Below, piece by piece: positions 57,508-64,000 of a stretch of DNA of 64,000 nucleotides (the stretch's first letter is position 1; each line of letters starts with the position of its first letter). The notes below the pieces were generated by a model. It was given only the letters and a program-made list of their open reading frames with translations, was not told the origin of the DNA and made no database searches. The DNA is taken from NCBI RefSeq assembly GCF_000276665.1, contig NW_004955460.1:4387915-4451914 (forward strand), written 5' to 3'. A program made the translations under genes and the position numbers. Origin of the DNA: Chinchilla lanigera (lineage: Eukaryota; Chordata; Mammalia; Rodentia; Chinchillidae).

Positions 57508-57643
57508 TTTCCTTTGCTGTGCAAAGGCCTTTTTTCTTTCTTTCTTTTCTTTTCTTTTTTTTTTTTTTGTGGTACCGGGAATTGAACTCAGGACTTTGTG
57601 CTTGCCAGGTAGGCACTGTTCCGCTGAGCTATCTCCCTGCCCC
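57508..57643 (-). repeat. ID SINE, antisense, with extra 3' tail sequence
   Basis: GTGGTACCGGGAATTGAACT, GACTTTGTGCTTGCCAGGTA and GCTGAGCTATCTCCCTGCCCC. In element sense the A-rich tail is followed by about 22 extra bases (GGCCTTTGCACAGCAAAGGA) before the TSD. TSD: AGTTTCCTCACTTTTG (57492-57507) and AGTTTCCTTACTTTTG (57644-57659), 15 of 16. Confidence 0.88.
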
Positions 57644-57659
57644 AGTTTCCTTACTTTTG

Positions 57660-60600
57660 ATTCATTAAAAACATCAAAATAAACAGAGAACAAGTTATCC
57701 CCTTCAGTCCAGTCAAGTGGCTCTGAATCTGGTTGCCCAAATAGGAGAGTAAAATTTGAAAGCAGCATTTGTAAACGTCCCTTCCTACTCTGGCTTCACC
57801 CCACCATCTTAATTATGATAATACACAACCTGTATGCATTGCAATCTACACCTGACCGGAGAAGCGCAGACAAACTGCTTTCAAAGCTTAAGACTCACAC
57901 CCAGCAGTGTCCACTTTAAATAGAAAAATCACATGAATTGCATGAAAGTCAAGGTCATTTTGGTACATCGATTCCCCTAGCAACCTTCTGTGTCACCAAG
58001 GCCCAGAGCGAACCCAATCTGACCCCGACTTTATGTGCATTATTATATCAAGAGACAGGAGCTACTTACAGTCCACACCACTGTCTCCATAGATATATAA
58101 TAAGGTGTTCTAGACCTGCTCCCACCTAGAACACTTCAGGTGCAAGGCACTTGCTTCTCTCTCTTTTTCCTCTCTCTCCCCCAGTCTTGCACACAAGCAC
58201 ACACAGCCTCTTGCCAGGATAAAGTCTTCATTTACTGAGCGTTTCTTCCTTCTCAATACGCAACTCAAAAAGCAACTTCAGACTAATTCTCACACAACCC
58301 CCTGTAAACAACATCCTTCACCCAAATCCATAACTAATAATAACACTCTTTATTAAGCCCCTCTGTGAAACAATATGTCTAATACAAAGCTCCTCTCTGT
58401 ACTGTTTTAATTATAATAAATCACCTTCATTATGATGCATACTTCAATATAACATGTCCACTGCTTAGCTGCCTCGGTTGCTCTTGTAATGAGGTGCTAG
58501 CTAACATGTATGTCTCCAAAAAGTTATTTACACGCACACTGAAAAATTCTATGGCATCCCATGGCTTTACAGCATGAATTTCAACAACTTTTATCTTACC
58601 TTCCTGTTCATAACATCACAGCTGAGAAGACAAGGAAGAAAAGAAAAAGAAAAAGCACCACCTCTGAAAAATGCTGTTTACACAAATAACAGTACCCTGA
58701 ATACATCCACTAGCATGAAAAAATAAGTCCTTGCAGTACAATCATTTCTCTATAAATGTGTGAAAGTATTTTACTGCCTAGTACAACAAATCAACGAGGA
58801 GACGCCAGGCTGTAGGGTGCAAGTTCCAGGGGACCGTGTGTCAAAGTCAACTTCTCGGTCAGTCCCCTGAGAACTGCACTAGGCACATTCTCATGAAAGG
58901 TGTGAAAATCTGATTTTCTAAAATGGATCAGTAATTCTCTATGAAGGGGAAAAGGATCGATAAATCTTTGCTAAGTAGATTGTAAAGGAAAAATTATTCT
59001 TTCCATGGCAGTACATTAGGGTCCTCCAAACAATCCTCAATAAACTAAAAACGTCGCATTTCTCCACCAGCTACTTTTGACTTCTGATATATTTTTGTAA
59101 TCTCAGATCATTCTGCAATGCACATACATTTATATTTGCTAAGCAATGTTCCATGTTGATGCTGATTTATGGTATGTGCCATTATAATGTTTGGCTGTGA
59201 CTAGAAAAAGAAAATTATTAGCCGCTTGTAACCTGATAGATGTGCTACAAGGAAATGTCATTATAGCTGTATACCCATATATGTTTCTAACTATATCAGT
59301 TCACGGGGTAGCCACATGATGTGATTTTGGTATTCCTTAGCCAAATATATCTGTGTTGTTTTTAGGTGGCCATTCATCAATGAGCAGTATATATTCTCTC
59401 AATGCCTAAAAACACCAGAGGTGTGATATGCTCAGGCTCATGGGATGTTAACAGTCCTCCAGCAGTATTGTTTTGTCCCCCTAGGCAAGGACCAAGGAAA
59501 GCCCGGACACCAGTTTTATTGCATGCACTGGATGACATCGAGCTGTGGAACTCCCAGGCCCTCCCCACAGACACATTCACCATTTGTTTCACAACTGGAG
59601 GACCAGTGCTCTGCATCACTCTGATACCCAAGGATCCTTGCGACAGAATTCAGACAGAGGATGTGTGTCACAAGCAAACAAGCCCAAGAATGGGCCGACT
59701 GCTCCCGGGAGGCTGTCTGGTTATAGCATCCTGAGCTGCGTATGGCTGAGATTTCCCTTGCTCTGTGTTAAAGGGGTTATTAAAAAATATGGCCTGTGTA
59801 GTAGGGGCCTCAGAGCACAGCGAATGTCATGTGTCCTGCAACACCCAGGTAAAACAAAGCCAACACAGTACAGCAGGCTTCAGCCTGGATTTCTCTGTAC
59901 TTATGCAAGTTGAGTTCAGAATTAATATTAGATGGCTTCTTTTCAAAGGAAAAGCTCATCCATGGGATGTACTATTTTAAAGTACAGCATCCTCAGACAA
60001 AGAAGGGGAGAAAGAGAATTGGCATGTTACATTATGACAAGCATAGTGTGCTCTCTTGAATGTCTATGGGTGTTAGAGAAATTACCTCTACCATTATCTT
60101 TTCAGGTAGGAGGTTGCGGGCCAAAGTTTTTATACAATGCTTTCTTTCCTATTTCTTAATCAAACAGTGCTACATTGACAGTCACTCAGATACAAAGGAG
60201 AGTGACTTTAATTTCTTTTGGCATGAAGAAATAAGTTCACTCCAATTAGAATCTCTTCCACCATCTGCTTTTGTGATATTTTCTGATCAGAGAGTGTAAG
60301 AAGCAAGATCAAGTTTCTACATAAAGTCTAACATCCAATGCCTACCAGTAAGCAAGATGCAACTGGAAAGTCCATGGCAGGATGGTGGTAATAAAATAAA
60401 ACAAGAGTTCTTGGTCTCTGTGAAGAGGTGCTGTAGAATACAGCATTGATTTAGAAATAATGAATAGCATCCTTTCTAGTTTGAAGTTCAGATTAAGTGA
60501 GATACAACTACAAAAATATGAAACTTAAAGTATTCCAAGGCAGAGTTTGCACTAACACGGAGTGCTGAGTCTACCAGTTAAAAAACAGGTGCAATTCTAC

Positions 60601-61578
60601 GAAAGCTAAATGACATGAGGGAAGGGAGGCAGCCTTTTTCCAAAGAAGAAATAAAGGCTGCTTAATAAATAAAATACTGATGGATAAAAGTGTAGAATTA
60701 GAAGGTTTTGTTATGTGTTCATATTCACATGGAAACTCAGAATATGTTCTCTGATCATGTTTTAATTTGCACTCTAAATCTGTAAATAGAGCTGTGTCAA
60801 AAATATTTTGTTGATGTTCATAATTTCCTTTACTAAACTTCTGTTCTAATAAAGTGATTGTCTAATAACTTTTCAAAGATAAACATATAAATGGCTTTGG
60901 CCAGAGGCACACCTTGTTGAACAATGACATGAGCAAAATATGATTGAGTTGCCAGTTGTTTTAAATACATAAGGGAAGGTGACAAGCCCATTTTTACATG
61001 CAGTTCTTGCAACAAGGATTTGTTAGAATTTGTGTTTTTAATGCATCTTCATTTATACTTTGAAACACATCCTGGTAGCGGAAATAATCCATGCTCTCTG
61101 TGATTGTCTTAGGTGAAATGGAAGTCTTTCTGTGGTCCGTATGTGCTGGCCTCCTCAAAGTTTGGAAAGAACAGGTCTCTGAGGATGGTTGAGAAGAATG
61201 AAAAAAAAAAAACAAAACATCAGCTCTAGAAAATGTCCCTTTATGCCCTAAATGACCTTATGGAAATGACGAAATAGCTCTCGAGAGTATCATTTGCTGG
61301 TTTTCTTTTTTTTCTCCTAACCTCTTTGCATTAAACTAACGCTGCTTTAAAGAATCATATGCTTCTTGGAGATAATTTGTAGGGTAAATATATGAAATAG
61401 AAAATGTTTAACACCCATAATCACACTACTTCATATATTTCTTTAATACATACTGTACACATATAAATTTGGCATTATATGGTACATTTACTATGATATT
61501 TTATTAACTTATCATTATTTTATTACCATTTTCCAAAATCGCTCAGTGCTGCTAAACAAAGTAGTATAATGTACTATT
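57660..61578. other. Unique intron sequence around the microexon candidate
   Basis: About 3.9 kb without a recognised transposon. 58200-59350 looks constraint-like (GTTTTAATTATAATAAATCA). Overlapping ORFs of 71-122 codons on both strands at 59377-60299 lack recognisable homology. Confidence 0.4.
58600..58621 (-). other. Candidate 22-nt microexon in the POU6F2 upstream intron
   Basis: Seen on the minus strand: a pyrimidine tract of about 30 nt without AG, ending TTGTCTTCTCAG; then the 22 nt CTGTGATGTTATGAACAGGAAG in two readable parts (CTGTGATGTT, then ATGAACAGGAAG); then GTAAGATAA. The donor AAG|GTAAGA is close to the U1 optimum. The exon ends on a codon boundary in the frame that joins GAT of the 14761 exon, so ATG-AAC-AGG-AAG would give an alternative N-terminus MNRK before DPMIAG. 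A two-codon uORF (ATG TTA TGA) overlaps that ATG. The surrounding 58.2-59.4 kb has no recognised transposon. Inference only: it could be a decoy splice pair, a 5'UTR exon or a real alternative exon. Confidence 0.4.
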
Positions 61579-61593
61579 TAAAGTAATCACTGC

Positions 61594-61690
61594 TGGCAGG
61601 CCAGGAATATAGCTCAGTGGCACAAATTCCTGTCTGTGAAGCCAAGGTCCTGAGTTTGATTCCCGGTACCAGAAAAAAAAGATACTTTGC
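61594..61690 (+). repeat. ID SINE, diverged, perfect TSD
   Basis: GGCCAGGAATATAGCTCAGT, CCAAGGTCCTGAGTTTGATT and CCCGGTACCAG with an A-rich tail. The 15-bp TSD TAAAGTAATCACTGC is identical at 61579-61593 and 61691-61705. Confidence 0.9.
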
Positions 61691-61705
61691 TAAAGTAATC
61701 ACTGC

Positions 61706-63559
61706 CTTACAGCTAAATAATTAAGCTATTTACAGCATTTTAATATTTAAAGTGACTGAGCACCTTTTTATTTTACCTGTTTTATCTGGATCTCTATAAT
61801 CATATAGTAGTTTATCATATGAAAAATTACTCACCTTGCTCTTCTAACTAATCTTATGAATTTTAGTTACATTGCTTTGATCAAAGCAAAAGCAGCAAAT
61901 TGTTTTCCAAAAAGATCTAAGTGCCTTGCATTTCAGTATCCTTTTCCTTTAACATTACTGAGTTTTGTCAGTTATTTTAATTTTTGCAAATTTCTTAAAC
62001 AAAAAATCTCATCAATTTAACCCTCTTCCTTTAAAATTTAGAAATGTCTGCATACTTCTTCACATGCTTAACATTTCATGTGTTTATTATTTTTTAAAAT
62101 ATTTCATACACTAGAGCATTTTTTCTCATCATATAGTATGCATTTGTTATGGAAATGTCACCCCCTTTGTCATATTTACAAAAACATTTTTGAGTTTTCA
62201 ATTTCGCATTGAATTTTGTTTTTGCAACATGTTTTGACCTATAAGACTTCCACAGTTTTAATTTCCATCAGCTCTCATAGTGTTTCACTTTTGTCACTTT
62301 GTCTAGGCTTGCTTATTCTTGAGAAAGTTTCTTCCTTGACTAGCTGCCCATAAATATGCCCCACTTTTTAAAAATATAATTTTCATCTGCATACAATATG
62401 GGATAAAGCTCTAACTTTTTCAACAGAAGAATCAAATAATGATTCTTGAGAGCATTGCTGTGCAGACTTGGGATTGCACCGGAGAGAGACTTTCTATTGA
62501 GAGTGAAGACCATGGGTGCCTCTCCTTTGGCTTCAAGGATGACCTCCTTGTTAAATTCTCCTATTTCACAAGTCACCCTGCTCAATCTATTTTGCAGTTT
62601 TTAAAGTTTCTAGAATTTTCTTTTGGAATATCAGTAATGTGCAGATGGAGTTTCTATCTTGGCTTTGTCTTTTCTATAGCTACTTATTGGAGGGGAGCAG
62701 AGGCACCTTTATTTTTGAGCCCATGAAGATTTTAATTCTCTTCTGGTAACAACAACAGTGCCCCCAACCGCCTCTCTCTGCCTCTCAAGTTTTTCAACAT
62801 TTTGTCCTTTTACCTTGAAGACTACATGAAATGCACAACCTGAGTTTACAGGACGTGGCCGTCACCTGCTTAGCGTGGCACCGCTGTATGGAAGCAGAAG
62901 GAACAAAGTGACCTCAGTCAGGCCTTGTCAAGAGTAGTTGTGTTGTATTAATCCTCTGTGAGAGTGTAAAAGGGCAACCTCTGTCCACCCACTTATCAGA
63001 GATGCAGTACCTCCCTCGGCGCTTCAAACGGTGAAAATATCGTGTGTTCTCCTGGGCAGTTCTTTTCTACCAAGTGAAGTAGAAGCTGAAGTCAAGTGAT
63101 TGGATTCACAATGATGGCCAGTTGCTACCTTGTCTTTGGTGTGGCCCTCTCCTCAACTGTCCAATGAGTAGATACTATATGCTACACATTTTTCTCCTGA
63201 AGGCCACCAGGTCCGCCATATTGCTGAATCCAGTCGTCCATTCTCTGTTCTCCTATGATTTTACCTGCCAGAAACAGGACGCTTAGGCATAATCAGACGA
63301 GACTGGGTGTGTTCAGAATGTCATGGCCATAGACTCTTCGGCACAATCAAAGACTCCTTTCTCCTCAGCTCTTCACTGCTCCTCATAGCCACATTTGTCA
63401 AATATCCCTTCTATTTCCTGGGCTTCAGCAGTGTGCAGCTTCCCTTTTATTTCCCACCTTCTGAGCACAGAATGCCCTTAAGCTCAATTTTCTGGCCTCC
63501 CCTTCTCCATCTTCCTATCCTCATGTTGTGATAATACCCAGACTTCTAGTTTTAAAGTT
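61706..63559. other. Intronic sequence, nothing recognised
   Basis: AT-rich to about 62400, then mixed composition. The 95-codon ORF at 62439-62726 has no recognisable homology. Confidence 0.5.
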
Positions 63560-64000
63560 ATTCCTATACTGACATCCCCAAACACCAAATTCCAGGTTAG
63601 ATCTATTCATAAATGCCAATCTCAAACACTCAACCCACTCACTTGCTCTATTTCTACCTGAATATTTAAAAGCACTCTAAACTTTACTTATCTAAAACTG
63701 AATGACTACTTTTCTCCCCCTCAAAATGTGCTCTTCCTATTGGTCCCCCATTCTCACATTCCACATCTAGTCCAACAATAAATCCGAACATATGCAGAGT
63801 CCACACACTTCTCACAACTCCAGCACTTCCATCCTGGCCTGTGCAACCACTCACCTGGATTATTTCAGCAGCTCATAACTGACCTCTTTGCTATGCCCCT
63901 TGGCAGTCTGTTGTCAGTAAGAATCCCTCTTTTTAGCACACAGAAGGTTGATCATATAACTGAGTCAAACACTCTGACGGCATCTCATCTTCCTTAGAGT
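63560..64000 (+). repeat. L2 remnant, running off the window
   Basis: AATGCCAATCTCAAACACTC, CACTTCCATCCTGGCCTGTG, CTCACCTGGATTATTTCAGC, CAGCTCATAACTGACCTCTT and CATCTCATCTTCCTTAGAGT occur in L2 order. No reading frame survives. Confidence 0.55.

Larger units (their letters stand above)
14762..64000 (-). other. POU6F2: POU6F2 intron upstream of the exon (partial)
   Basis: Inference: sequence upstream, in gene sense, of the acceptor at 14762-14763. I found no CpG island or recognisable first exon up to 64000, so the promoter and the usual 5' exons should lie at higher coordinates. The one internal exon candidate is the 22-nt microexon at 58600-58621. Confidence 0.75.

Noticed and set aside
59377..60299. 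Cluster of overlapping ORFs up to 122 codons on both strands
   Set aside because: No recognisable domain, no splice or promoter context, and equal openness on opposite strands; consistent with chance in less AT-rich DNA.

Overview
The window is mammalian nuclear DNA from a rodent. The lineage evidence is its SINE set: B1 (7SL-derived) elements, ID-type elements derived from a tRNA/BC1-like RNA, and fused B1-dID dimers, together with rodent-style MaLR LTRs. B1-dID dimers and this ID variant point to a non-murid rodent (squirrel-, beaver- or related clade). I cannot fix the species. The sequence is AT-rich and non-coding almost throughout. There are no prokaryotic features, CRISPR arrays or operons, and I recognise no tRNA or rRNA genes.

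The only coding sequence I can defend is one 172-bp exon on the minus strand (14590-14761). It has canonical splice sites and encodes 57 residues matching the N-terminus of the POU-domain transcription factor POU6F2 (RPF-1). The window is therefore read as about 14.6 kb of the intron downstream of that exon (1-14589) and about 49 kb of the intron upstream (14762-64000). A strong but unproven 22-nt microexon candidate lies in the upstream intron at 58600-58621 (minus). If joined to the exon it would supply an alternative in-frame start.

Layout. 1-5.6 kb: partial MaLR LTR, L1 3' end, MIR, L2 and the first SINEs. 5.6-21.6 kb: about 16 kb with no SINE, L1 or LTR that I can see, only a few old MIRs, centred on the exon and holding two short inverted repeats with homeodomain- or bHLH-like cores. 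21.6-30 kb: SINEs, a mariner remnant beside a 100-N gap, and a B1-in-Tigger-in-L2 nest. 30-34.4 kb: AT-rich ancient L1 in antisense. 34.4-41 kb: MIR, MER5A, two MaLR LTRs, a fold-back mariner. 41-45.2 kb: an L1 cluster with MER20 and ID insertions. 45-49 kb: mostly unique. 49.1-49.8 kb: an MLT2 ERVL LTR followed directly by an 80-bp SPIN-like hAT MITE. 50-51 kb: an old L1M 3' end. 51.5-63.5 kb: mostly unique sequence with a few SINEs and a 167-N gap. The last 450 bp look like L2.

The most interesting items are the microexon candidate, the SPIN-like MITE with its 7/8-matching target duplication, the mariner with inverted 3' arms, an unexplained 48-bp block present twice 2.3 kb apart, and the repeat-poor zone around the exon. 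Repeat family names come from recognition of consensus features by eye, without a database search.
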